The notes under the pieces were generated by a model. That model was not told the DNA's origin and searched no databases. It saw only the letters and a list, made by a program, of their open reading frames with translations. This document shows, piece after piece, positions 30,825 through 37,445 of a DNA stretch of 37,445 nucleotides (positions are counted from its first letter, which is position 1; each line of letters starts with the position of its first letter). This stretch comes from Actinomadura formosensis NBRC 14204 (GTDB lineage: Bacteria; Actinomycetota; Actinomycetes; Streptosporangiales; Streptosporangiaceae): assembly GCF_001552155.1 (NCBI RefSeq), contig NZ_BCQQ01000066.1, positions 1-37,445 on the forward strand, written 5' to 3'. The position numbers were made by a program, and so were the translations under genes.

Positions 30825-32170
30825 GCGTCGCGCCTGCACAGCAGCCAATACCCGACGCCAAGGGCGGCCGCGGCGTAACCGGCGAGTACGGCCACACCGC
30901 TCCAGGGGTACCCGACGGACATGCCCGCGACCGGGGTGACCTCAAGCAGCGGGGCGCCGACGTCCGCGGGCAGGGCGGGCGCGGTGATCTGTGGGACGAA
31001 CACCAATGCCATGACGGTGGCGATGGCTCCGGTGGTACGCCGCAGGATCACCCCAACGCCGAGGCTGAACAGTGCGAGGAGGGCGAGGAATGCGGCGCTG
31101 CCGACGATGACGCGCACGGCCGTCGCGGCCGACGGGTCTGGGAAATACGGCGGGCGGTAGCCATGGTCGTGCAGGATCGGCTGCGAGAGCCAGAAGGCGG
31201 CACCGATGGCGACCAGGCCGGCCGCGAACGTGGTGACGCCGAGCACGAGCGCCTTGGCCGCGAGGACCCTGCCCCGCCTTGGCGTCGCGACGAATGTCGT
31301 CCAGGTCAGGTTCCGCCGGTATTCGGCCGTCATGAACAGCGTTCCGATCGTCACGAAAAGGATTACGCCCACGGTGACCCCGCTGAGGGCGGCGTCGAGG
31401 CGGGTGGGGTCGTGGTCGGGCTCGGGCGGGCCGAGCTCACCGGATCCGGTCAGGGTGAACTCGCCGCCGGATCGGGCTGTGCTGCCGGCCGGCGGCGCGG
31501 GGGGCTCGGTGCGGCCGGGCACGGGTGGCGGGGCCACGTCCTGGCTGCTCCAGCCAACCAACGGTTGCGGCGTGACGGCGACCATGTCGAATGTCGCCCG
31601 CCCGACGGTGTGCACGGTCTCATACCGTTTAGCGGCGGGGGTGCCCACGACACGGACCTCGTCCGGCGATGCGACGAAGAGGCCGACCTCGACCGCCTGC
31701 GCAAGTCCGCTGAGCGTCACGGCACCGACCCGACGCCAGGTCGCGCCGTCGCTCGACTCGTACCCAGTGATGGTGCTGCCGGTGCGGGCAAGCTTGAGCC
31801 AGCGCGGCGCGGGTGTCGGGCTGCCGGCGAAATCGGTGATCGTGCCCGAGCGCATTCGCACGCCGTGGCGGGGGGTGAGCATCACTGCCACGTACGCCAG
31901 GTGCTCCTTGATGATGACGCCGGCCTTGGCCCACGGGTGGCTCGCCTGCTGAGCCCGTACCCGGGCGACGATGGTGACATCGCCTGTCACAGGTTGACGA
32001 ACGAATTGGAACCGGTCGGCCGGTTCGTCGGCGGCGCGCGGGGTGAACGTGCTCGCCGAAGATTGCAGCACCGCGAGTACCAGCATCAGGGAGACCGCGG
32101 TGAGCAGGCACCACACGGTGGAGCGCACGGTGCGGAACTTCGTCCACTCCGATCGGATCACGGCCGGCAT
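30821..32170 (-). CDS. ABC-2 type permease with large extracytoplasmic DUF1349-like domain
   Basis: A 449-residue protein. Residues 1-38 are the usual cytoplasmic start and first helix (RSEWTKFRTVRSTVWCLLTA). Residues about 40-190 form a soluble beta-rich domain: HPWAKAGVIIKE, then WLKLARTGSTITGYESSDGA, the pattern of DUF1349/concanavalin-A-like jelly rolls. A Pro/Gly linker (PPPVPGRTEPPAPP) to about residue 255 returns to five more helices including TAEYRRNLTWTTFVATPRRG. The extra domain must lie outside the membrane between helices 1 and 2. The sister permease lacks it. AAGGAG lies six bases before the ATG at 32170, which shares one base with the stop of the ATPase gene. Confidence 0.85.
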   Translation of the reverse strand: MPAVIRSEWTKFRTVRSTVWCLLTAVSLMLVLAVLQSSASTFTPRAADEPADRFQFVRQPVTGDVTIVARVRAQQASHPWAKAGVIIKEHLAYVAVMLTPRHGVRMRSGTITDFAGSPTPAPRWLKLARTGSTITGYESSDGATWRRVGAVTLSGLAQAVEVGLFVASPDEVRVVGTPAAKRYETVHTVGRATFDMVAVTPQPLVGWSSQDVAPPPVPGRTEPPAPPAGSTARSGGEFTLTGSGELGPPEPDHDPTRLDAALSGVTVGVILFVTIGTLFMTAEYRRNLTWTTFVATPRRGRVLAAKALVLGVTTFAAGLVAIGAAFWLSQPILHDHGYRPPYFPDPSAATAVRVIVGSAAFLALLALFSLGVGVILRRTTGAIATVMALVFVPQITAPALPADVGAPLLEVTPVAGMSVGYPWSGVAVLAGYAAAALGVGYWLLCRRDA

Positions 32171-33102
32171 CACGCGCTCCTTGTGGCGGTGTATTCGGTC
32201 GCGTCGCGGGTGATCTCCAGGTACGCCTGCTCCAGGGACGCGCGGTGGGCTGTGAGCTCGGAGAAGGGCAGTCCGGCGCCGGTGAGCAGGGCGATGATCC
32301 GCTCACCGGTGAGGCCCGCGACAGCGAGGGTCCCGGGTCCGGTCAACGCGGCCGTGGCGCCGGTTTCACCGGTGAGCGCAGCTATCGCTTCGGTCGGCCG
32401 CGCCGTGCGCACCACGACCCGGTCGCCGGACGCCTGGGCGAGCAGGTCGGCGACGCTGATGTCGGCGACGAGCCGGCCCCGTGCGGCCACGATGAGATGG
32501 TCGGCGGTGTCCTCCAGTTCACTCATCAGGTGGCTGGACACGAACACCGCCCGGCCCTGTCCCGCGAGCCCGCGCAGCAGCCCACGGATCCAGTGGACGC
32601 CCTCGGGATCGAGGCCGTTGACCGGCTCGTCCAGCAGCAGCACCGGCGCATCACCGAGCAGTGCCGCAGCGATGCCCAACCGCTGCTTCATCCCCAGCGA
32701 AAAGCCACCGGCCCGGCGGCGGGCGACCGGCGCCAACCCGACGGTCTCGAGTACCTCGTCCACCCGCTTCGGCGATATCCCGTTGGATCGCGCCATCCAC
32801 AGCAGATGGTCGCGGGCCCGGCGCCCGGGGTGGAGGGCGCCGGCATCCAGCAGTGCACCGACACTGCACAACGGGTTACGCAGGCTTCGGTACGGTCGGC
32901 CGCAGACCAGCGCGGTGCCAGCGTCCGGCGCGTCCAACCCGAGAATCATCCGCATCGTCGTGGACTTGCCCGCCCCGTTGGGCCCGACGAACCCGGTCAC
33001 CCGGCCCGCCTCCACGGCGAACGAAAGCCCGTCGACGGCGACCGTCCGTCCGTAACGTTTACGCAGTCCCCGGCACTCGATTGAAGTCGTCACGGGCTCC
33101 AT
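32170..33102 (-). CDS. ABC transporter ATP-binding protein (drug-export type)
   Basis: About 310 residues: Walker A GPNGAGKST (40-48), Q-loop region, signature FSLGMKQRL, Walker B VLLLDEPVNGLDP, and switch His in VFVSSHLMSELED. The C-terminal ~90 residues (SLEQAYLEITRDATEY) are typical of the DrrA/BcrA-type exporter ATPases. It powers the two permeases encoded directly downstream with overlapping codons. The ATG at 33102 is chosen; an in-frame GTG at 33093 is possible. Divergent from the histidine kinase gene. Confidence 0.92.
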   Translation of the reverse strand: MEPVTTSIECRGLRKRYGRTVAVDGLSFAVEAGRVTGFVGPNGAGKSTTMRMILGLDAPDAGTALVCGRPYRSLRNPLCSVGALLDAGALHPGRRARDHLLWMARSNGISPKRVDEVLETVGLAPVARRRAGGFSLGMKQRLGIAAALLGDAPVLLLDEPVNGLDPEGVHWIRGLLRGLAGQGRAVFVSSHLMSELEDTADHLIVAARGRLVADISVADLLAQASGDRVVVRTARPTEAIAALTGETGATAALTGPGTLAVAGLTGERIIALLTGAGLPFSELTAHRASLEQAYLEITRDATEYTATRSA

Positions 33103-33198
33103 GCAAGCTGCCGGTGCGATGTGGCACAGGAGCGTGCTCCCGCATCTTTGGGGGAGGGCCAGCACCCATGCCCGCAGGCGTCGTCACCGTCTACGGTG
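33103..33198. promoter_or_regulatory. Divergent promoter region of ABC operon and histidine kinase; inverted repeat
   Basis: The 96 bp between the ATPase and kinase starts contain GGAGC-GT-GCTCC at 33129-33140, a perfect 5-base-arm inverted repeat of the size bound by NarL-type response regulator dimers. It is a plausible site for the response regulator encoded at 34450. No consensus -35/-10 pair is convincing. Confidence 0.4.
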
Positions 33199-34437
33199 AT
33201 GGTCATGGCGGACACGGCATGGGAGGCGCTGCGGGACAACCCGCTGCGCTTCTTCGCCTCGCTATGGCTTCTGCGGACCGTCGCCTACGGGCTCTCCAGT
33301 GCCGTGGTCGGCGTGCTCTGCTTGATCTGGCTTCCCACAGCGCTCGTGCTCGGCGCCGTGGTCGCGGCACCGGCGTTGACGCGTCCTCTCGTGGCGCTGG
33401 AGCGGCGGCGGGTGGTCCTGCTCGGCGGGAGACCGTTGCCGGACCCGCACGTCCGCCCTGATCGGCCTGGGCCCATTGCGGGGCTGCGCTTCCGGTGCGC
33501 GGAAGCCGTGACCTGGCGGGAACTGGCCTACCTCGGGCTGCACGCCAGCGCACTGCTGGTGCTCAACCTGGCGGCGGTCCTCGCCCTGTCCGCCCCGGTC
33601 CTGGCCTTGATGTCGATCAACCTGACTACGACCCGCGCCCCGACGGATCCGGGCACCGGCACCGACGTCGTCGTCGCCGTGCTCATCGGCGCGCTCGGCG
33701 TCCTCGCCCTGCTGGTCGTCGGGTTCTTCGCCGTCTACGCCGTGCCGGTCACCGCAATCGCCCACGCCAGGGTGGCCCACCTGCTGCTGGCGGCGGGGTC
33801 CGGCGAGACGGTCCGCATGCTCACCCGTTCACGTGCACGGCTGGTCAACGCGTTCGAGGTCGAGCGCCGCCGCATCGAACGCGACCTGCACGACGGCGCA
33901 CAGCAACGCCTGCTCGCGCTGGGCATGACGCTGGTCGGCGCCCAATTGGAGTTCGACGATCGGCCTGAAACCGCGCGGGCACTCGTCAACCAGGCCGCGG
34001 AGGAGGCCAAGGCCGCCCTGTCCGAGCTGCGCGAGCTGATCCGCGGCATCCACCCGCACGTCCTCACCGACCTCGGCCTGCCCGCCGCGGTCGCCGAACT
34101 GGCCGACCGTGCGACGGTCCCGGTCACCGTCGCGGTCGACGTGCCTCACCGCCTGCCGACCGCAGTGGAGTCAACGGCGTACTTCGTCGTCGCCGAGGCG
34201 CTGTCCAACGCCGCCAAACACGCCACCGCAACCCAGGTTTCCGTCACCGGCGGACTCGCCGGCGCCCGCCTCGGTATCGAGGTCCGCGACAACGGGATCG
34301 GTGGTGCGGACCCTGCCGCCGGCACCGGCTTGGCAGGCCTCGCCGACCGGGTCGACGCGCACGGCGGCACACTGGCCCTGTCCAGTCCGCCCGGCGGGCC
34401 GACCATTCTGCGACTGGAACTGCCATGCACTGGATAA
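33199..34437 (+). CDS. NarL/DegS-type sensor histidine kinase
   Basis: About 412 residues. The first ~190 residues hold at least four hydrophobic segments in two pairs, forming a membrane sensor (WLLRTVAYGLSSAVVGVLCL; LVLNLAAVLALSAPVLALM; LIGALGVLALLVVGFFAVYA). The HisKA_3 dimerisation domain contains the phospho-acceptor His231 in RDLHDGAQQRLLALGM, and the ATPase part has EALSNAAKHA, VRDNGIGG and GTGLAGLADRV. Starts at 33199 (ATG) or 33205 (ATG) are both possible. The response regulator gene follows after 12 bases. The kinase probably senses membrane stress or a drug and controls the divergent ABC operon. Confidence 0.92.
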   Translation: MVMADTAWEALRDNPLRFFASLWLLRTVAYGLSSAVVGVLCLIWLPTALVLGAVVAAPALTRPLVALERRRVVLLGGRPLPDPHVRPDRPGPIAGLRFRCAEAVTWRELAYLGLHASALLVLNLAAVLALSAPVLALMSINLTTTRAPTDPGTGTDVVVAVLIGALGVLALLVVGFFAVYAVPVTAIAHARVAHLLLAAGSGETVRMLTRSRARLVNAFEVERRRIERDLHDGAQQRLLALGMTLVGAQLEFDDRPETARALVNQAAEEAKAALSELRELIRGIHPHVLTDLGLPAAVAELADRATVPVTVAVDVPHRLPTAVESTAYFVVAEALSNAAKHATATQVSVTGGLAGARLGIEVRDNGIGGADPAAGTGLAGLADRVDAHGGTLALSSPPGGPTILRLELPCTG

Positions 34438-34449
34438 CGGGATAGCCGG

Positions 34450-35130
34450 ATGCTGCGCATAGTCCTTGCCGACGATGCGGTCCTCCTGCGCGAGGGCCTG
34501 GTCGCGCTCCTCGCCCGGTTCAACCACCACGTGGTAGCCGTCGGCGATGCCATCGCGCTGGCTGCCGCCGTTGACGACGAACGCCCCGACGTGGTCGTCA
34601 CCGATGTGCGTATGCCGCCCACGTTCACCGACGAAGGGTTGCACGCGGCTGTCGCTCTGCGCCTACGGCACCCGGGCCTGCCCGTCCTCGTCCTCAGCCA
34701 GTACGTCGCCACCGCGTACGCCGCCAAACTCCTCGAATCGACTGACGCCGGTGGGGTCGGCTACCTGCTCAAGGACCGTATCCTCGACGTAGCCGAATTC
34801 GTCGACGGCGTCGAGCGGGTCGCCGCCGGCGGCTGTGTGATCGACCCCGAAGTCGTCCGGCAACTCCTCACCCGCCGTCATGACCCGCTGACCCGGCTCA
34901 CCCCCCGCGAACGCGAAGTCCTCGCCCTGATGGCCGAGGGCCGCTCCAATGCCGCCATCACCGCAGCGCTCACCATCAGTGAGAAGGTCGTCGGCAAGCA
35001 CATCAACTCAATCTTCACAAAGCTCGACCTGCCTGCGGACAGCACCGACGACCACCGCCGGGTCCGCGCCGTTCTGACCTATCTCCAGCCGCATCGCCAG
35101 AAGCCGGCCATACAAAGGGAACCGCCCTGA
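34450..35130 (+). CDS. NarL/LuxR-family response regulator
   Basis: A 226-residue regulator: receiver domain with acidic pocket Asp8/Asp9, phospho-acceptor Asp52 in VVTDVRMPP and conserved Lys108 in YLLKDR; C-terminal LuxR helix-turn-helix from about residue 150 (LTPREREVLALMAEGRSNAA, then KVVGKHINSIFTKLDL). It is coupled to the kinase gene with a 12-base gap. The likely target is the divergent ABC promoter. Confidence 0.93.
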   Translation: MLRIVLADDAVLLREGLVALLARFNHHVVAVGDAIALAAAVDDERPDVVVTDVRMPPTFTDEGLHAAVALRLRHPGLPVLVLSQYVATAYAAKLLESTDAGGVGYLLKDRILDVAEFVDGVERVAAGGCVIDPEVVRQLLTRRHDPLTRLTPREREVLALMAEGRSNAAITAALTISEKVVGKHINSIFTKLDLPADSTDDHRRVRAVLTYLQPHRQKPAIQREPP

Positions 35131-35289
35131 AGATCGTATGGGCGGGGTGGTGATCTGTAAGACGCCGCCGTGGCGGGCTACCGACGGAAATCCCTGACCG
35201 GCCGTGAGGTCCCCCGCTTTGCCGGAGACCTGGTTATCGGGCGCAGGTAGGGTCGGGTCGGATTCGTAGCCGGGTCGGATTGATCTTGC
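35131..35289. other. Non-coding stretch with short direct repeats
   Basis: No gene is seen between the response regulator and the IS3 fragment. CGGGTCGGATT occurs twice in tandem-like spacing (35254-35264 and 35271-35281, 17 bases apart). Nothing else is recognisable. Confidence 0.35.
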
Positions 35290-35485
35290 TGGCGGCGGTA
35301 AGAACGCCTCCTCGTACTCGTCCGGCGACAGGCCGCCCAGCCCTGCTGGATGCGGCAGGGGTTGTACCGGCCGTCGATGTAGCGGAAGATCGCCGTCTCG
35401 GCCTCGGCGCGGGTGGCGAAGGTGGTGCCCGGCCAGTAGATCAGCTCGGTCTTGAGGGGCGACCACAGGTTCTCCGCATCGCCCG
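35290..35485 (-). pseudogene. 3' fragment of an IS3-family orfB (integrase-type transposase), frameshifted
   Basis: The minus strand reads AENLWSPLKTELIYWPGTTF then AEAETAIFRYIDGRYNPCRI, the conserved C-terminal region of IS3 OrfB. One base is missing near 35342, after RIQQG, so the continuation LGGLSPDEYEEAF is in another frame. Only about 65 codons remain, with the catalytic residues lost except possibly the last Glu. It is followed by unrelated sequence on both sides. Confidence 0.8.
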
Positions 35486-35560
35486 GCGGCGAGGGCCGGC
35501 GCTGAGCCGGGGTCCGCTTCGGTGCCCGGACCGGCACCGGAGCGGGCACCGGGCGCGCGC

Positions 35561-36904
35561 TCAGGCCGTGGCCGGAACGGCCGCCGCCGCGCTGTGCCGG
35601 CGGAAGCACCAGCCCTGTGCCGCGACCAGCACCAGGTTGGCCGAGACGAGCGCGCCCCAGAGCCCGCTGAGACCGCCCACCGCCGCCGCCGGACCGGCCG
35701 CGATCGCCAACGCCCCGTAACACACGGCGAAGCACATCATGCTGGGCATCGTCCGTTTGATGCCGATGAGTCCGAATCCGAAGAGGGCCTGGAAGGCGTC
35801 CGCCACGGTCGCCGCGAGGACCAGCGGCAACAGGTCCACGAGACCTGCGCGTACCTGCGGGTCGCTGCTGAAGACCTCCAGCACCGGCCCGCGAAGGAGG
35901 GTGAGCGCGCCGCCCAGCACGATGACCGCGCCCGCCGCGACGATCAGCCCCGACAGCACACCGGAACGGATGCCGTGAAGGTCGACGGCCGTCAGGCGTT
36001 CCGCCACGACCGGCACGATCGCCTGCCCCACCGCCACGGCGGCGGTGAACATCAGGTTCACCAGCGACACCGCGACGCTGTACACGGCCGCCTCCCCGGT
36101 GCCCACCCGAGAGGCCGCGAACGCCAGGACCCCCAGCACGGCGAACTTGATCAACACGGTGGCGGCCAGCGGGATCCCGACCCGGGCCAGCCCAAGGATC
36201 TCGCCCGGACGCGGCCGCCCCGGCAGCAGGGACCGGCCGGCCAGCCGCGGCGCGCCGCGCAGCGCGACGAGCGCCACGGTGGCACTGATCGCACTGGAGC
36301 TCAGCATCGCGATCCCGGCGCCGTCGAGACCCAGCGCCGGAACCGGCCCCGCGCCACCGACGAGCACCAGCGACAGGGCCACGGCCGCGCTCGTGCCGGC
36401 CAGCCCGGCGCGCATCGCCGACCGGTTGCGGGCCAGGCCGATCAGCGCGGATGTCGCCGTGGCCCCCAGGGCGGTCGTGATCGTGCAGATCGCGAGAAGC
36501 AGCGGGAAGGAGCCGAGCTGGTCGAGCGTCTCTCGCGGCACCCCACCGAGCCGTCCGATCAGCGGAACGGCGGCGACCGCGGCGGCGCCCAGCCCCCCGG
36601 TGACGATCGCGAGCCACATCCCGCTGCGCACCACGCGGACCAACCGGTCCGGGTCGTCCCGCCGTTCGGTGACGAATGGCATCAGCCCGCGCTGCGCCCC
36701 GGCGATCGCGGCGGTCGCGGGACCGAAGACCGCCATGGTCACCGCCAGGCCGGCCAGCGACGCCGTCGCGTGGTGACCGAGCACCGCCGTGTCCACGAGG
36801 GCTCCCGCCGAGGCGGCGATCATCATCAGATACAACGGCAGCGCAGCGCCGGCGATCTGCGTGATCCGGACCGCCGCCCCGGGCCGCCCGTCGTTCGCTA
36901 CCAC
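35561..36904 (-). CDS. MATE-family efflux transporter
   Basis: A 447-residue protein with twelve hydrophobic segments in two homologous halves, as in MatE proteins; the first helix (ALPLYLMMIAASAGALVDTA followed by VLGHH) and the second-half IVPVVAERLTA are family-like. It would export organic cations or a specialised metabolite using a Na+ or H+ gradient. The start is the GTG at 36904 with GGGAG six bases upstream. Encoded alone, next to an IS3 remnant, and possibly part of the same resistance-type block as the ABC exporter. Confidence 0.85.
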   Translation of the reverse strand: MVANDGRPGAAVRITQIAGAALPLYLMMIAASAGALVDTAVLGHHATASLAGLAVTMAVFGPATAAIAGAQRGLMPFVTERRDDPDRLVRVVRSGMWLAIVTGGLGAAAVAAVPLIGRLGGVPRETLDQLGSFPLLLAICTITTALGATATSALIGLARNRSAMRAGLAGTSAAVALSLVLVGGAGPVPALGLDGAGIAMLSSSAISATVALVALRGAPRLAGRSLLPGRPRPGEILGLARVGIPLAATVLIKFAVLGVLAFAASRVGTGEAAVYSVAVSLVNLMFTAAVAVGQAIVPVVAERLTAVDLHGIRSGVLSGLIVAAGAVIVLGGALTLLRGPVLEVFSSDPQVRAGLVDLLPLVLAATVADAFQALFGFGLIGIKRTMPSMMCFAVCYGALAIAAGPAAAVGGLSGLWGALVSANLVLVAAQGWCFRRHSAAAAVPATA

Positions 36905-37045
36905 TTGTCACTCCCGCCCGTCCGCTGGATACGGATGATGGCCACCGGCGGCCACCCCACCACGGCCCGGGCCGGACCACGGTGAGAGTGCGCGCCGCAG
37001 CTCCGGCGGGTAGCCACGTCGTCCCATGCCACTCCTTCAACATCA

Positions 37046-37064
37046 AGTGGCACAAGAATCCACT
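37046..37064. promoter_or_regulatory. Inverted repeat upstream of the MATE gene
   Basis: AGTGG (37046-37050) and CCACT (37060-37064) flank a 9-base centre, about 140 bases upstream of the MATE start. It could be an operator for a MarR- or TetR-type repressor; none is encoded nearby. The rest of 36905-37090 shows nothing recognisable. Confidence 0.35.
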
Positions 37065-37094
37065 AATCCCCCTCCGCCACACCCGGGGCACACC

Positions 37095-37115
37095 AGAGCC
37101 TCCACCGAACCCGGG
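37095..37115 (+). repeat. 21-base repeat, copy B
   Basis: Partner of the repeat at 29827-29847 (18 of 21 bases identical, same orientation). It lies between the MATE promoter region and the GNAT remnant. Confidence 0.4.
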
Positions 37116-37159
37116 ACGGTTCGCCGACCGGAGTACGACCTGCGACTCCACGCCACGCA

Positions 37160-37443
37160 TCCAGTTCGCCCTCGGCGGGTTTCCGGGTGAACAGGGCGAG
37201 GAGAGCGAGCCGGGGCAGCCCTCGCAGCAGGCCGTACACGGACAGCACGTCGCGTGCCGTACCGCCGGTCAGAGCGCGGACCGCGAGCTTGTAGCCGGCG
37301 ACGCCGACGACACGGCCCGCACCGTCGAGCGCAGTGATGCCGCGGTCGTGGTGCAGATGGGAGGCGAGGAACGCCCCGCCCCTTCTCGTCCTCCCGGCGC
37401 TTGGCCGTCGTGCGCGCCTCCGCTTGTCGACCGTTAGAAGCAA
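37160..37443 (-). pseudogene. GNAT N-acetyltransferase fragment
   Basis: The minus-strand frame reads GRVVGVAGYKLAVRAL, then LSVYGLLRGLPRLALLALF and KPAEGEL, the middle of a GNAT domain before the acetyl-CoA loop. After about 37160 the similarity stops and the expected RGxGxG loop is missing, so the C-terminal half has been lost. The upstream part near the window edge (MLLTVDKRRRARRPSAGRTR) does not look like a normal N-terminus. It is probably a broken gene at the right edge of the accessory region. Confidence 0.5.
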
Positions 37444-37445
37444 TC

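Noticed and set aside
35178..37160. Long 660-codon minus-strand frame across the MATE gene
   Set aside because: It is a GC-rich shadow of the MATE frame; only the short IS3 orfB segment within it (35340-35485) has real similarity.
1..37445. CRISPR arrays, tRNA or rRNA genes
   Set aside because: No regularly spaced repeats, cloverleaf-like segments or conserved rRNA stretches were seen on reading either strand.

Overview
This is a very GC-rich window with GTG/ATG starts behind GGAGG-type ribosome sites and dense, often overlapping genes. The families present (HelD-like ATPase, XRE regulator with an MmyB-type ligand domain, WYL regulator, a fused TrpE-TrpG enzyme, a GPGG-motif small membrane protein, several TetR regulators) point to a filamentous actinomycete. 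An Actinomadura/Thermomonosporaceae-like genome is my inference; no rRNA or tRNA was seen that could settle it.

Positions 1-27465 look like ordinary chromosomal backbone. In order: a partial SnoaL-like gene divergent from a TetR gene with two palindromic operators; a HelD-like RNA polymerase-associated ATPase; an SDR; an orphan LivG-like ABC ATPase with degenerate motifs; a TetR gene; a four-gene minus-strand catabolic cluster (class I amidotransferase, GDXG esterase, enoyl-CoA hydratase, aldehyde dehydrogenase); a globin-reductase fusion whose 3' end overlaps an XRE regulator; a hotdog thioesterase; a SMI1/KNR4-like protein; a ThyX variant and adenosine deaminase (nucleotide metabolism); a WYL regulator; ChaB-like, SDR and 48-residue GPGG proteins; trpE(G) with a complete transcription attenuator; a VOC protein; a TetR gene; a secreted M36 metalloprotease; a PPK2 polyphosphate kinase; and a membrane-anchored unknown.

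From about 27465 to the right end the character changes to an accessory region. It opens with the last ~27 codons of an acyl-CoA dehydrogenase whose remainder is absent. Next come small unknown ORFs, an IS3 orfA fragment, an unknown single-pass membrane protein with visibly lower GC, and an internally deleted IS630-family element with intact ends. Then follows a coherent export/sensing module: ABC ATPase, a permease carrying a large extracytoplasmic domain, a second permease and a 34-residue hydrophobic peptide, divergent from a NarL-type histidine kinase and response regulator. After it lie a frameshifted IS3 orfB fragment, a MATE exporter and a GNAT remnant. The natural reading is that the kinase senses an envelope or drug signal and controls the ABC exporter.

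The strongest regulatory find is the trp leader: a 12-residue peptide with three consecutive Trp codons, mutually exclusive hairpins and a terminator, directly upstream of trpE(G).
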